Below are positions 46,713-56,194 of a DNA stretch of 64,000 nucleotides, in pieces (position 1 is the first letter of the stretch; every line of letters starts with the position of its first letter). Made by a program: the position numbers and the translations under genes. The notes under the pieces are model-generated. The model did no database searches and was not told the origin of the DNA. It worked only from the letters and a program-made list of their open reading frames with translations. The stretch is from Pseudoalteromonas spongiae UST010723-006 (lineage in GTDB: Bacteria > Pseudomonadota > Gammaproteobacteria > Enterobacterales > Alteromonadaceae), in NCBI RefSeq assembly GCF_000238255.3, contig NZ_CP011039.1, positions 11,001 to 75,000 on the forward strand, in the 5' to 3' direction.

Positions 46713-47821
46713 GCAAGGCAATTATCACGGTTGTTATTGCATTAGTTGTACTTGCGCTCGCGCCAGTGGCTATAGGTGAAAAAGGTTATGTGCTAATTGC
46801 TTTTAACGACTACACCATTGAAGGCACGATCACCGCATTTGTAATTGCCATTATTTTACTGGCGGCGTTTAGTTTTGTGATTTATAAATTGCTGCGTTAT
46901 GTCTTATCACTGTATGGTATTACTCGTTTTAAATGGGCATCGCGCGCCGATAAACGCAAATTAAATAATTTAAAAACAGGCGTTTGGCAGTTTATAAATC
47001 GTGATTTTACTGGCGCACAGCAAAGTCTTGCAAAAGCCCATGTACCAGCAGGTTGGGAAAGCATTGCACAAGCCATTTCAGCACGAGCCGCGTTAGAAAG
47101 TGGTAATAAAGCCGATGCGCGACTACATCTTGAAAAAGTTGCGCAGCAAGACGCATCAAATATTGCGCAAATGCTGGTGGAAAGTGAGCAAGCTGAGCTT
47201 GCCAAAGAAAGCATGGAGCAAATAACTAAGAACAAAAAAGCGACTAACTTAGAGCTGGCTAATTTTGCCGAGTACTTAGTAGCTCAACAAGATTGGTCAA
47301 CGCTTAATGATCAGCTAAGTCGTTTTGAGAAAAAACATGCGCTTAGTGATGAGCAGTGGCAACAGTTATTTGAACGTTATTTTGCAGCGTTAGACTTAAA
47401 TGCATTAAACAGTGCTTACGGTAATTTACCGAAGAAACTCAAAGAAAAAGCAGAGTTTCATTATCTGACTAATCTTGCCTCATTTTCCCCAGAGCAAACC
47501 GATAAGTGTTTATTAAAACTAGCGAAGGGTGATAAATACCGCGAGGTGTGGCAAATCCTCAGTAAGTGCAACAATACTAAATTATTTGACACACAAAAGT
47601 TTATCCAAAGCCGATTAAAGAAAATACCGGAAGATGAGACACTATTGCTAACGCTGGCTTACATCGCTAAAGCGCAAGGTGATTTTGAGCTTGCCTGCAA
47701 GGTATTTAACAAAGTGTTGAGCAAAGGAAATGCAAACAAGCATTGGCGTGTTGCGGCTGAGTGTTTTAATCAAACAGGGCAACTTGATAAAGCAATTTCG
47801 CTCTATCAAACCTATGTTTAA
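46709..47821 (+). CDS. hemY: HemY family protein
   Basis: This is the HemY of proteobacterial hemCDXY operons (not Bacillus protoporphyrinogen oxidase). Two N-terminal membrane helices (about 3-22 and 40-62) flank a short loop, followed by TPR-like helical repeats to residue 370 (LAYIAKAQGDFELACKVFNKVL). A role in heme-enzyme assembly is proposed for the family. It starts in an ATGA overlap with hemDX. The stop TAA shares its last base with the first base of the 162-bp repeat. Confidence 0.93.
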   Translation: MSKAIITVVIALVVLALAPVAIGEKGYVLIAFNDYTIEGTITAFVIAIILLAAFSFVIYKLLRYVLSLYGITRFKWASRADKRKLNNLKTGVWQFINRDFTGAQQSLAKAHVPAGWESIAQAISARAALESGNKADARLHLEKVAQQDASNIAQMLVESEQAELAKESMEQITKNKKATNLELANFAEYLVAQQDWSTLNDQLSRFEKKHALSDEQWQQLFERYFAALDLNALNSAYGNLPKKLKEKAEFHYLTNLASFSPEQTDKCLLKLAKGDKYREVWQILSKCNNTKLFDTQKFIQSRLKKIPEDETLLLTLAYIAKAQGDFELACKVFNKVLSKGNANKHWRVAAECFNQTGQLDKAISLYQTYV

Positions 47822-47982
47822 TACCAATTCTGTTAAGTATGTGATCAGGGATAGCGCTGGATAAATGAAATGGTAACAAGGCGGAACTTTTCTTATGTAG
47901 TTGTTCTACATTGATAAATTCTAACGCAGTTAGCATGATATTTAGCCCGCTAGGATGATTAGCTACTTAAGTGAATTGGTAT
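47821..47982. mobile_element. MITE-like element with 19-bp terminal inverted repeats
   Basis: The 162-bp sequence begins ATACCAATTCTGTTAAGTA and ends with the inverse of ATACCAATTCACTTAAGTA, so the termini match at 17 of 19 positions. It has no ORF. Such short elements bounded by ATACCAATT ends are scattered in Alteromonadales and Vibrionales genomes (from memory). It starts on the last base of the hemY stop codon. I cannot define a target-site duplication. Confidence 0.75.
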
Positions 47983-48010
47983 AACGTGGCTAAAAATTAA
48001 GGTTATGATT

Positions 48011-48037
48011 AAAAAGCGCCGACGGGCGCTTTTTTTA
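48011..48037 (+). terminator. Rho-independent terminator downstream of the hem operon
   Basis: The stem AAAAAGCGCC/GGCGCTTTTT (10 bp) with loop GACG is followed by a run of Ts. It lies beyond the MITE-like element, 190 bases after hemY. Confidence 0.9.
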
Positions 48038-48082
48038 TATTTGTATTTTTACCCAAGCGAGGACCTATGTCCTAAGCAATCC

Positions 48083-48110
48083 TTGCTTTTATAGCTAAAC
48101 TACGTAGAAT
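48083..48110 (+). promoter_or_regulatory. Candidate promoter of add
   Basis: TTGCTT and TAGAAT are separated by 16 bases and end 33 bases before the add ATG. Both match sigma-70 elements in part. Confidence 0.4.
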
Positions 48111-48142
48111 CCGCGCAATTTTAAATTTTTAAGGGTCAAGCC

Positions 48143-49138
48143 ATGATCGATTCAACTCTTCCACTTCTTGATTTACACCGTCACCTTGATGGAAATGTTC
48201 GCTCAGAAACCATTTTAGATCTTGGCCTAAAATTTAATATGGATTTGCCAGCAAGCGATGTTGAGTCGCTGCGCCCACATGTACAAGTAATTGAAAATGA
48301 GCCCGATTTACTTGGCTTTTTACAAAAACTGGATTGGGGCGTAAAAGTGCTTGGCGATTTAGATGCATGCCGCCGCATTGCCTATGAAAATATGTTTGAT
48401 GCTAAAGGGCAGGGACTTGATTATGTTGAGCTGCGTTTTAGCCCATTTTATATGGCGCAAACCCACAACCTGAATATTGCAGATGTAGTTGCTGCGGTAA
48501 TTGACGGCGTAAAAGCGGGTAGCCGCGAGACGGGCGTTCAAGCAAAGTTGATTGGTATTTTATCGCGCACCTTTGGTGTTGAAGCATGCCAAGCGGAACT
48601 TGATGGCTTACTGGCGCACAAAAATGAGCTTATTGCACTCGATTTAGCGGGTGATGAGCTTGGCTTCCCAGGTAACTTATTTGAAGGTCATTTTAAACAA
48701 GCACGCGATGCAGGTTTACAAATTACCACTCATGCAGGTGAAGCCGCAGGCAGCGAAAGCATTTGGCATGCAATTAAAGAGCTTGGCGCAACACGTATTG
48801 GCCACGGTGTAAAAGCAATTGAAGACGTCGCACTGATGGATTACCTACGCGATCACCAAATTGGTGTGGAATCGTGCTTAACCAGTAATATTCAAACCAG
48901 CACAGTTGCATCAATGGCAACGCACCCACTAAAACAGTTTTTAGCACATGGTATTTTAGCTACAATTAATACGGATGACCCAAGTGTAAGTAATATTGAA
49001 ATTCGCCACGAATTTGAGGTGGCAGCACCACAAGCAGGTTTAACACAGGCAGAAATCACGCAAGCACAAAAGAACGCATTACAAATCGCGTTTTTAAGCG
49101 ATAGCGAGCGTAAAGTGTTAATGGGGAAATACGCGTAA
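48143..49138 (+). CDS. add: Adenosine deaminase Add
   Basis: Add hydrolyses adenosine (and deoxyadenosine) to inosine. The zinc ligands H12 and H14 are in [11 protein letters not shown]; the others are in TTHAGEAAG with the catalytic Glu, IGHGVKAI and NTDDPSVSN. The barrel length of 331 is standard. AAGGGT precedes the ATG. It is a single-gene unit between the hem terminator and a weak hairpin downstream. Confidence 0.97.
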   Translation: MIDSTLPLLDLHRHLDGNVRSETILDLGLKFNMDLPASDVESLRPHVQVIENEPDLLGFLQKLDWGVKVLGDLDACRRIAYENMFDAKGQGLDYVELRFSPFYMAQTHNLNIADVVAAVIDGVKAGSRETGVQAKLIGILSRTFGVEACQAELDGLLAHKNELIALDLAGDELGFPGNLFEGHFKQARDAGLQITTHAGEAAGSESIWHAIKELGATRIGHGVKAIEDVALMDYLRDHQIGVESCLTSNIQTSTVASMATHPLKQFLAHGILATINTDDPSVSNIEIRHEFEVAAPQAGLTQAEITQAQKNALQIAFLSDSERKVLMGKYA

Positions 49139-49187
49139 TGCTATAGCGTCATTTTTCAAAATAACACACGCCTCCCTGTATTCCTTA

Positions 49188-49207
49188 AAAGCCCATCCTT
49201 GGGCTTT
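49188..49207 (+). terminator. Probable terminator of add
   Basis: An 8-bp stem AAAGCCCA/TGGGCTTT with loop TCCT lies 49 bases after add and is followed by ATGTTACTTTTTT. The T-run is offset, so strength is uncertain. Confidence 0.6.
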
Positions 49208-49380
49208 ATGTTACTTTTTTATTACAAGATCCCTCTTTCCATTTAAAGACTGTCTGAGGCATTTGAGTTTATTACATCCAAATCAATATTATTTTAAAAT
49301 TTAATAACTACCAAGAAGGCTTAACTTTCGTTTACAGTTATATTAAATGTACTTAAAATCCCAAAAGCGTTATAGAACTC

Positions 49381-51279
49381 TTATTCGTAAAGCTCTAGAT
49401 TAGGTACCTGCTTGATCAGCTTAAAATAATCGCTGATACTCTTTACTTTTATTTCTTTAACTCTTTGTAAATGAGATTTAGAAATTATGTGTCTACTATC
49501 AACTAGCTTTTTCGTATAAAAAGCATTAAGGTCTATTTGAGGAAATATTTCCAAAGATAAATCCAAGCCATCCATTCCATATACATCTGCAGCATAAGGG
49601 CTTGCATTTGCATTTAACAAATACAAAAAAACAGCTTTCGACTGTAGCATAATTGAATAATGTAGAGGTCTTAGATTGGACGAGTCAGCGTTATTTATAG
49701 AGGCCCCATGCTGCACTAATAAATGAGCGACTTGTTCACTTCCAGAAGATGCAATGTAAAACCAAATATTTTCGGGTATGGTTGCACCAAGAGCAAGTGT
49801 TTCTTGAATTACTTTTAGATTCCCCTGCTGAGTTGCTATTATAAGGGTTATGTCGATTGCTTCTTTTTCTGATTTCAGCGTTTCAGTCAAGGTTTTGATC
49901 GTGTTATCAGTATCTAATGTTGACTTAAGGCTTTGCAAAAATTCTAAATCGGTATCTTTCAATTTTTTAAAATGTTTTTCAGCTTTCTCTTTTAAGTTTA
50001 GTGTTCTTTGAGCTCTAACAGCTCTCTTACCTGTTAGCCCTCCAATACCAAATAATTCTTGTTCAGAACTTTCCGCTTCTTTTTGGACTAAGGAATTATC
50101 CATAACATGCTTTTGATTTTTAACAGTTAAAAGCTGATCGAACTTATTATCAATTTGATTCATCAGCAATGGCAAACAATTTTTACTTAGACGGTTATTA
50201 ATTGAGTCTAGTGTTAATATACTATCTATACCATGCTGTAACTGGATATTCTCTGTCGTGCTTATTTTCAAAGGCTCATATTTTACAATTTGTTTTCCTG
50301 ATAAGTTCTTTTTTGCATATTCAAACAAGTGTTTTTTGTTAAATACTGACCTCTCTCCTAAAATATCCATCATTTTCATGTAAGTTATTTGATCCAAAGA
50401 CCCTTTTTTTCGATAATAAGTAGCTGCGTCTAAAGTTGACCAAGAAAGCTTGTCCGGTCTTAGAGTCACCCCCATATTAATAAACAGTTTTAATGCATCG
50501 ACATTACCTGCCTTAGCTGCTACAAATGCTAAACTCCTTTTCCTTCCCATTACATCTATACTAGATGATAGATCTACATCTGAATTATTAATCAACAAAT
50601 TCAAAAAATCTTCTGGGTACATTTTATAAGTTGCGATAGAAAGATCTGAAGCCGTGAATTTATAACCTAAGTTAATTAATTCTAGAGTAATTTCATTCAA
50701 CAAGCTAAAGTCATTGGTTGCGCTTGCAACAGTTCCCCAAAAATCTAATATATCATTACTGGTGAAGTATTTATTTCTTAAATCATCAACTTCATATCTT
50801 TGAAAAAATAACTGATATGAGAACAATAATTCATCGACTAACTTCTTAGTTTTGACCGGACTTAGAACTACTTTTGCTTCAATTTGATTATAGTATGGGG
50901 ATAATATTTGGTAATTCTCTTGATTTACTAGCAACCTGCCTTTGTAAAGGCCATAATCTGTTACTATAAACAATAGATCCATTATGCCTTCAGAAAATGG
51001 CATTCTTTTAAAGTATGTGTTTATATCATTTCTGATTGAGTTCCACTTGTCTTCATTCTCGGAAAGTAGGGTGTTAACTTCGATATCACAGTTATAAGTG
51101 TCTTTTTTATAATCCAATAGAACGTTTGCAATACTTATGCTTTGTGAAGCATCCTCACTGTGTATTAGCTTATTTTTAACTTGCTTATAAACAACTTGGT
51201 CAGTGCTCTCTTGCTTTTTTATAATCAAGGCTGCGCTTGAAATAGCTATTATTGCAATGAGGATAAATAGTTTTTTCAT
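49381..51279 (-). CDS. Membrane-anchored ankyrin-repeat protein, unknown function
   Basis: The 632-residue product has an N-terminal signal anchor (KKLFILIAIIAISSAALII) and no lipobox. A central region (about 235-300) has ankyrin-like units (AFVAAKAGNVDALKLFINMGVTL). A charged helical stretch of about 385-480 follows (GIGGLTGKRAVRAQRTLNLKEKAEKHF). A second set of ankyrin repeats (about 490-600) includes ATQQGNLKVIQETLALGATI, SEQVAHLLVQHGASINN and LRPLHYSIMLQSKAVFLYLLNANASPYAAD. Ankyrin repeats bind partner proteins, probably in the periplasm. The gene is visibly AT-rich against its neighbours. It lies 14 bases after the small Cys-rich gene and is probably expressed with it. Confidence 0.82.
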   Translation of the reverse strand: MKKLFILIAIIAISSAALIIKKQESTDQVVYKQVKNKLIHSEDASQSISIANVLLDYKKDTYNCDIEVNTLLSENEDKWNSIRNDINTYFKRMPFSEGIMDLLFIVTDYGLYKGRLLVNQENYQILSPYYNQIEAKVVLSPVKTKKLVDELLFSYQLFFQRYEVDDLRNKYFTSNDILDFWGTVASATNDFSLLNEITLELINLGYKFTASDLSIATYKMYPEDFLNLLINNSDVDLSSSIDVMGRKRSLAFVAAKAGNVDALKLFINMGVTLRPDKLSWSTLDAATYYRKKGSLDQITYMKMMDILGERSVFNKKHLFEYAKKNLSGKQIVKYEPLKISTTENIQLQHGIDSILTLDSINNRLSKNCLPLLMNQIDNKFDQLLTVKNQKHVMDNSLVQKEAESSEQELFGIGGLTGKRAVRAQRTLNLKEKAEKHFKKLKDTDLEFLQSLKSTLDTDNTIKTLTETLKSEKEAIDITLIIATQQGNLKVIQETLALGATIPENIWFYIASSGSEQVAHLLVQHGASINNADSSNLRPLHYSIMLQSKAVFLYLLNANASPYAADVYGMDGLDLSLEIFPQIDLNAFYTKKLVDSRHIISKSHLQRVKEIKVKSISDYFKLIKQVPNLELYE

Positions 51280-51293
51280 GCAGGTAACTCAAA

Positions 51294-51680
51294 CTACACA
51301 TACATGCATCTATTCCAGACTTCTGTGGCATGATTATCACAAGCAGTTGTAAGCTTTTCATTTGCTTCTAAGCCGGAAGAGAAGCAAATTGTTGCGCCTA
51401 TGGCTCCCGCAAGTGGATTTAGTAGTGCAGCAACTATTGCGCAACCTGCAGTTAACCCTCCGATAGCAGAAACTCCTGAATTGTAACAACTAGTATAGGC
51501 TTCAGCCGATTGATCATTACAAAATAATTGGGCTGCTCGAGGTGGAACTTCGGAACCATCATCATCGCCATCCCCCCAATATGCAAAGGCGACATTGGTT
51601 ACTGAAACGTTATTTCCTTGATACGAAACATTACCAACAAACAGCAAAATCCCCAAAATAGTGTTTATTAATATTTTCAT
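51294..51680 (-). CDS. Small exported Cys- and Gly-rich protein, unknown function
   Basis: The 128-residue product has a probable signal peptide (about 1-33, ending NVAFA), a short acidic segment (DGDDDGSE), and six cysteines in the mature part. Between them is a hydrophobic Gly/Ala-rich stretch (GGLTAGCAIVAALLNPLAGAIGA) that could insert in a membrane. I recognise no family. Gly/Ala-rich cores with cysteines occur in class II bacteriocins and pore-forming effectors, but this is only a resemblance. AAGGAA precedes the ATG, and a good promoter is found upstream. It is the first gene of a pair with the ankyrin gene. Confidence 0.75.
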   Translation of the reverse strand: MKILINTILGILLFVGNVSYQGNNVSVTNVAFAYWGDGDDDGSEVPPRAAQLFCNDQSAEAYTSCYNSGVSAIGGLTAGCAIVAALLNPLAGAIGATICFSSGLEANEKLTTACDNHATEVWNRCMYV

Positions 51681-51721
51681 TAACTAAATTCCTTGTTAAA
51701 TTTCCAAAATAGGTACAAGAT

Positions 51722-51750
51722 AATCTAGGTGCATATTACTTTTCTGTCAA
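51722..51750 (-). promoter_or_regulatory. Sigma-70 promoter of the Cys-rich/ankyrin gene pair
   Basis: On the minus strand, TTGACA and TAGATT are separated by 17 bases, 42 bases upstream of the ATG of the small gene. Confidence 0.6.
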
Positions 51751-52109
51751 TCAATTTTTTGGCTAAATAAAATAGCTCATAGCTCATAGCTCTTTGATCA
51801 GCATATAAAAACAGGGGTAAGAGGTTTTTTATTTGACTTTATTAAACTAACTTCCTCGCCGAGTACTTGATTGATTCTTAGGTTTACTCTTTCGCCTATT
51901 AATTAAACCTGAAAACAAAGTTTAAGTGTATAATGCTAGACAGAGACTTTGAGTTAGAAAGCGTACAGGGATGATTAGCGCGTTGCTTCATGGTGCAGAG
52001 GAATTCGAAAGGGAGATTAGCATTTTTAAAATTCATCCATGAAACTTGGTTCCATCGGTCATCCATGACCTCACTTCCTTAAGCTGCGGAGCGTTGCTTC
52101 GGTCTTTCG
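51751..52109. other. AT-rich gene-free region
   Basis: No coding sequence is supported. It holds a short tandem repeat AGCTCAT x2.7 (51774-51792) and, from about 51960, a degenerate GC-richer stretch that resembles intergenic repeat debris (the pair TTCATCCATGAA / GTCATCCATGAC). It separates two divergent or unrelated units: the ankyrin pair and the WYL regulator gene. Confidence 0.5.
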
Positions 52110-52799
52110 TCACCCATACTTCTCCTGCACTAGCTTCACATAATGCGCTAGCGATTTATCACCATGGGTGGCAAAAGTCAGTTCCGTAAGTGATACCGCT
52201 TGAATGCGGTCTATGCGAAATTCACGATAGTCGTTTCGTAAGCGGCAAAAAGTGATTAACGTCCATTTGCCACCCCAATACACCATGCCTAAAGGTTCAA
52301 CAAGGCGGGTGGTGGTTTGCTGCTTGGCATCGGAATAATCAATTTTTACACAACGGTGTTGCTCTATGCCTTGGCGTAAGGTGAGGGTAAAGGCTTGTTG
52401 CGCTTGGTTGTGACTCCAACCCGATACTAAATAGGGCAGATCATCCACTTTTTGTTTTAAGCTACTTGGTAATACCGCTTCAATTTTAGCGAGTGCAGAA
52501 TGGGCTTTATCGGCTAAAACAGGATCCGTCCATTCGCTAACCATGCGGCTGCCTAGCATTAAGGCTTGCAGCTCTTCGAGGGTAAACATCATGGGTGGCA
52601 GGTCACATTCAGCGATTAAGTACCCAATGCCAGCTTCGCCTTCGATAGGCACGCCCGATGTTTGTAAATGTTGAATATCGCGGTAAATGGTGCGCTCAGA
52701 TACGTTTAGTTTATCTGCAAGCTGTTTGGCGGTTACAGCAAGGCGGCGGCCTTTAAGTAAGTTAACCAGTTGAAATAAACGCTCAGATTTATGCACCAT
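52110..52799 (-). CDS. WYL-domain transcriptional regulator (YafY type)
   Basis: The 229-residue protein has an N-terminal HTH_11 winged helix (KQLADKLNVSERTIYRDIQHLQTSGVPIEGE) and a C-terminal WYL domain. WYL regulators bind nucleic-acid or small-molecule ligands and often control genes near them. Here the likely targets are the adjacent monooxygenase-like gene (32 bases upstream of it in the same direction) or the divergent side. AAGGAAAT precedes the ATG. The effector is unknown. Confidence 0.9.
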   Translation of the reverse strand: MVHKSERLFQLVNLLKGRRLAVTAKQLADKLNVSERTIYRDIQHLQTSGVPIEGEAGIGYLIAECDLPPMMFTLEELQALMLGSRMVSEWTDPVLADKAHSALAKIEAVLPSSLKQKVDDLPYLVSGWSHNQAQQAFTLTLRQGIEQHRCVKIDYSDAKQQTTTRLVEPLGMVYWGGKWTLITFCRLRNDYREFRIDRIQAVSLTELTFATHGDKSLAHYVKLVQEKYG

Positions 52800-52831
52800 A
52801 TTTCCTTAATTTAATGCGCTTTACGTGTTAA

Positions 52832-53149
52832 TTATGCGTCACAAGGTGTTTGTGACACTACATCGTAGTGTTCCAAAATAACACTTTCTTTTTCAATTAA
52901 CTTGGCAAATTGCTGGCAAATTTCATTTTCATAAAATGCTTCTTGCACACGTTTAGCATCTGCCATGGTGGCAAAGTAAACCACATCAACGTAAATATTG
53001 TCGCTTTGTTGTTTGGCAAGTGAGCGGTATAGCACACCAGTTTGGTTATTGAGGAATTGCTGCAATGCGTTATTAGCAGCTGTGAACTCTGCGGCTTGGG
53101 TGGTTTCTGCTAATTTAAAGTTTACGATTTCGATTACGTTACTCATCAT
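52832..53149 (-). CDS. Small ABM-like (ferredoxin-fold) protein
   Basis: The 105-residue protein fits the antibiotic-biosynthesis-monooxygenase-like dimeric alpha-beta barrel fold, with NVIEIVNFKLAETTQAAEFTAANNALQQFL and VYFATMADAKRVQEAFYENE. Function is not known. Two consecutive ATGs follow the AAGGAG ribosome-binding site; the second (53146) has the better spacing. It precedes the WYL regulator gene by 32 bases, suggesting a two-gene operon in which the regulator controls it. Confidence 0.75.
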   Translation of the reverse strand: MMSNVIEIVNFKLAETTQAAEFTAANNALQQFLNNQTGVLYRSLAKQQSDNIYVDVVYFATMADAKRVQEAFYENEICQQFAKLIEKESVILEHYDVVSQTPCDA

Positions 53150-53223
53150 TTGTCTCCTTTGAAATGATGACGTTATTTAATCAGGCTGTTGTGTCAGGGA
53201 GTGTCAGTAGCAAATGATCTCGA

Positions 53224-53253
53224 AAATAAAAAAGGAGCCAAATGGCTCCTTTT
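53224..53253 (-). terminator. Terminator of the ubiD-fre unit
   Basis: The stem AAAAGGAGCCA/TGGCTCCTTTT is 11 bp with a 2-base loop (functionally 9 bp with a 6-base loop), 18 bases after fre. On the minus strand a T-run follows (plus-strand A-run at 53223-53233). Confidence 0.85.
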
Positions 53254-53270
53254 AGTAAATTGCATTCGTA

Positions 53271-53984
53271 TTATTTGATGAATGCAAAGGCATCTGCATA
53301 CATGTTTTCGCGAATTGCGCCGTGATTAATAAAGTCATCACGTACAGGGCCAATCATATCGAAGCGACCTGCCATATAGATTTCATAAGGCTCTAGCGAA
53401 ACAATGTCTTTCATTACAGCTTTATGCACATAGCCTGTGTGACCTTGCCATGTGTCAGTTGCGTGCTCTACTACAGGAATAAAGTTGAAGTTAGCTTGGC
53501 TTGCAGCCCACTTTTCCATTTCATCTTTTGCGTAAAGTGCTGACTCATCGCGTACACCCCAGTAAAAGAACACAGGGCGTGTTGATTTGATTTCAGCAAG
53601 GTGATCGGCCATTGATTTTACGTATGAAAAACCTGTGCCGCCGGCAAGTAACACAAGTGGCAGCTCAGATTCAGTGCGTAGTTGTGAAATGCCTAAGCCC
53701 ACTTCAAGCTCAGCTTGCGTATTATTCGCAAAGTGCTCTTTTAGGTGATCCAGCGCTTGCATAGCATAGCTGTTTTCTTCTGATGCACCGATATGTAATT
53801 CTAATAGCTCTGTTTGGCTTGGGCGGCTTGCGATTGAGAATGCACGCTTATCCTTTTCACCCAATACCAGTTGCAGGTAGTGACCTGCTTCAAATGACAC
53901 TGGCTCACTTGGTTTTAGTTCAACCTTATAAACAAACTCTGTTAATGGAGTAATGCTTACCACGTTTGCTTTAACTAATTGCAT
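53271..53984 (-). CDS. fre: NAD(P)H-flavin reductase Fre
   Basis: Fre reduces free flavins with NAD(P)H. The 237-residue protein has an FAD-binding barrel (KRAFSIASRPSQTELLELHIG) and an NAD-binding domain with LVLLAGGTGFSYVKSMA and the C-terminal MAGRFDMIGPVRDDF. Length and sequence match Fre/LuxG. It follows ubiD by 34 bases in the same direction. This pairing is meaningful: UbiD needs prenylated FMN, made by UbiX from reduced FMN that Fre-type enzymes can supply. Confidence 0.95.
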   Translation of the reverse strand: MQLVKANVVSITPLTEFVYKVELKPSEPVSFEAGHYLQLVLGEKDKRAFSIASRPSQTELLELHIGASEENSYAMQALDHLKEHFANNTQAELEVGLGISQLRTESELPLVLLAGGTGFSYVKSMADHLAEIKSTRPVFFYWGVRDESALYAKDEMEKWAASQANFNFIPVVEHATDTWQGHTGYVHKAVMKDIVSLEPYEIYMAGRFDMIGPVRDDFINHGAIRENMYADAFAFIK

Positions 53985-54018
53985 TTTTAAACCTTTTCAC
54001 GACGCAAGTTTAACTGCG

Positions 54019-55491
54019 TTACTTTTCTAAAATGTTGAGTGAATCCCAAATTTCATCAACACGTTGTTTGACTTTATCGTCCATTACGATGGGTTCGCCC
54101 CATTCGCGGTCGGTTTCGCCTGGCCATTTGTTGGTGGCATCAAGCCCCATTTTTGATCCTAAGCCAGAAATAGGTGAGGCAAAGTCGAGATAATCAATTG
54201 GGGTATTTTCAATCATTGTGGTATCGCGGGCAGGATCCATGCGCGTAGTAATTGCCCAAATTACATCGTTCCAGTCGCGCGCATTCACGTCATCATCACA
54301 CACAATAACGAACTTAGTATACATGAATTGACGTAAGAATGACCAAACACCCATCATTACGCGTTTTGCATGACCTGGATATTGTTTTTTCATGGTGACC
54401 ACGGCCATACGGTAAGAACAACCTTCAGGTGGCAAGTAGAAATCCACAATTTCAGGGAATTGCTTTTGCAAAATTGGTACAAACACTTCGTTAAGTGCGA
54501 CACCTAAAATAGCAGGCTCATCAGGTGGACGGCCAGTATAGGTGCTGTGATAGATAGGGTCTTTACGGTGTGTAATATGGGTTACTGTCATGACTGGGAA
54601 GTCATCAACTTCGTTATAATAACCAGTGTGGTCGCCATAAGGCCCCTCTGGTGCCATCTCGCCCTGTTCAATATAACCTTCTAATACAAACTCGGCGCTA
54701 GCAGGAACTTGCAAGTCGTTCGAAATTGACTTTACCACTTCTGTTTTGCTGCCACGCAATAAACCGGCAAAAGCGTATTCGCTAAGGGTATCAGGTACAG
54801 GGGTTACTGCCCCTAAAATGGTTGCAGGGTCGGCCCCAAGTGCTACCGAGACAGGATAAGGTTCACCTGGGTGTTCTTTACACCATTCTTGGTAATCGAG
54901 CGCGCCGCCACGGTGTGATAACCAGCGCATAATGATTTTGTTTTTACCAAGTAATTGTTGGCGGTAAATGCCCAAATTTTGGCGCTTTTTATAAGGTCCT
55001 TTCGTAACTGTTAAGCCCCAAGTAATTAGTGGCGCAGCATCGCCAGGCCAACAGTGTTGGATTGGTAGCTTAGTTAAATCAACATCATTACCTTCAACAA
55101 TCACTTGTTGGCATGGTGCTTTCTTAACTTCTTTTGGTGGCATATTGAGTACTTGCTTAAACACAGGTAGTTGGCTTAGCGCATCTTTAATGCCTTTTGG
55201 TGGCTCAGGCTCTTTTAAAAAGGCTAAAAGCTTACCAACTTCTCTTAGTTCAGATACATCTTCTTGCCCCATACCTAAAGCAACACGCTCAGGTGTGCCA
55301 AATAGATTAGCAAGTACAGGAATAGAATAGCCTTTTGGATTTTCGAAAAGTAGTGCAGGGCCTTTTGCACGCAAAGTGCGGTCGGCTATTTCGGTCATCT
55401 CTAAGTAGGTATCAATTTCTTGCTTGATACGTTTTAGCTGACCTTTCTTTTCTAACAGTTCGATAAAGTCCCTGAGGTCTTTATATTTCAT
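54019..55491 (-). CDS. ubiD: 3-octaprenyl-4-hydroxybenzoate decarboxylase UbiD
   Basis: UbiD decarboxylates 3-polyprenyl-4-hydroxybenzoate in ubiquinone synthesis using prenylated FMN. Recognisable parts: [63 protein letters not shown], and [46 protein letters not shown] with the active-site Glu and Arg. The length of 490 is standard. It is the first gene of the ubiD-fre unit. Confidence 0.97.
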   Translation of the reverse strand: MKYKDLRDFIELLEKKGQLKRIKQEIDTYLEMTEIADRTLRAKGPALLFENPKGYSIPVLANLFGTPERVALGMGQEDVSELREVGKLLAFLKEPEPPKGIKDALSQLPVFKQVLNMPPKEVKKAPCQQVIVEGNDVDLTKLPIQHCWPGDAAPLITWGLTVTKGPYKKRQNLGIYRQQLLGKNKIIMRWLSHRGGALDYQEWCKEHPGEPYPVSVALGADPATILGAVTPVPDTLSEYAFAGLLRGSKTEVVKSISNDLQVPASAEFVLEGYIEQGEMAPEGPYGDHTGYYNEVDDFPVMTVTHITHRKDPIYHSTYTGRPPDEPAILGVALNEVFVPILQKQFPEIVDFYLPPEGCSYRMAVVTMKKQYPGHAKRVMMGVWSFLRQFMYTKFVIVCDDDVNARDWNDVIWAITTRMDPARDTTMIENTPIDYLDFASPISGLGSKMGLDATNKWPGETDREWGEPIVMDDKVKQRVDEIWDSLNILEK

Positions 55492-55663
55492 AGTATTGTC
55501 AGGCTTTTAATAATAAAAATTGATTGGTGATAGTATAACCTTTTGCGCAACTTACGGGCAATTGTATTCCCGAATACATGGTTACAATTGTTTATACTTC
55601 TGAGGGTGCTTTTTGGTTTAGCATTCAATAGAATGGGGACACAATTATACAAAAAGGATTTTT

Positions 55664-56182
55664 ATGAAATCTTTAATCTTTACAAGTGCTCTGCTTTTTT
55701 GCGGCTCAGCTTTTGCAGCGAATGATATCTATGTTGGATTAGATTACGCGTATAACGATTTTGAAATCGCGGATGAAACGGTGAACCCAAATGCTGTGAA
55801 TTTAAAAGCAGGTTACGAATTTTTCGACGGTATTTTTTTAGAAGGACAGGTGGCAGTTTCAAGTACGGATGATAACTTGTATCGTATGAACTTCGAGCTA
55901 GATAAATCGTATTCTCTATTTGGTCGTTTTGAGTCACCCGCATCTTATGGTTTTAGTGCTGACATTTTACTGGGCTGGAGCTGGAATGACATTGCTGTAA
56001 CAGGCCCAGAAGAAACATATAACAACATTGATAGTTACAATGGTTTTGCTTGGGGCATAGGTTTGAATCAAGAAATCCCTAGTTTTGAAGAGATTAAAGT
56101 CCGCTTGGGATACCAAGTATTGCATTCCGATTCAGACTTAAAACTAGCAAATTATACACTTGGCGTAAGCTATACATTTTAA
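55664..56182 (+). CDS. Small outer-membrane beta-barrel protein
   Basis: A signal peptide of about 18 residues (ending SAFA) precedes a 154-residue domain with alternating strands and a C-terminal YTLGVSYTF, the aromatic end signature of outer-membrane barrels (OmpX/OmpA-like, probably eight strands). No specific function can be assigned. AAAAAGG precedes the ATG. A lipoprotein gene follows 12 bases later, so the two are co-transcribed. Confidence 0.85.
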   Translation: MKSLIFTSALLFCGSAFAANDIYVGLDYAYNDFEIADETVNPNAVNLKAGYEFFDGIFLEGQVAVSSTDDNLYRMNFELDKSYSLFGRFESPASYGFSADILLGWSWNDIAVTGPEETYNNIDSYNGFAWGIGLNQEIPSFEEIKVRLGYQVLHSDSDLKLANYTLGVSYTF

Positions 56183-56194
56183 AGGGAATTGCAT

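Noticed and set aside
55543..55725. 60-codon ORF overlapping the start of the outer-membrane barrel gene
   Set aside because: It overlaps a gene with a clear signal peptide and ribosome-binding site, and has no own support.
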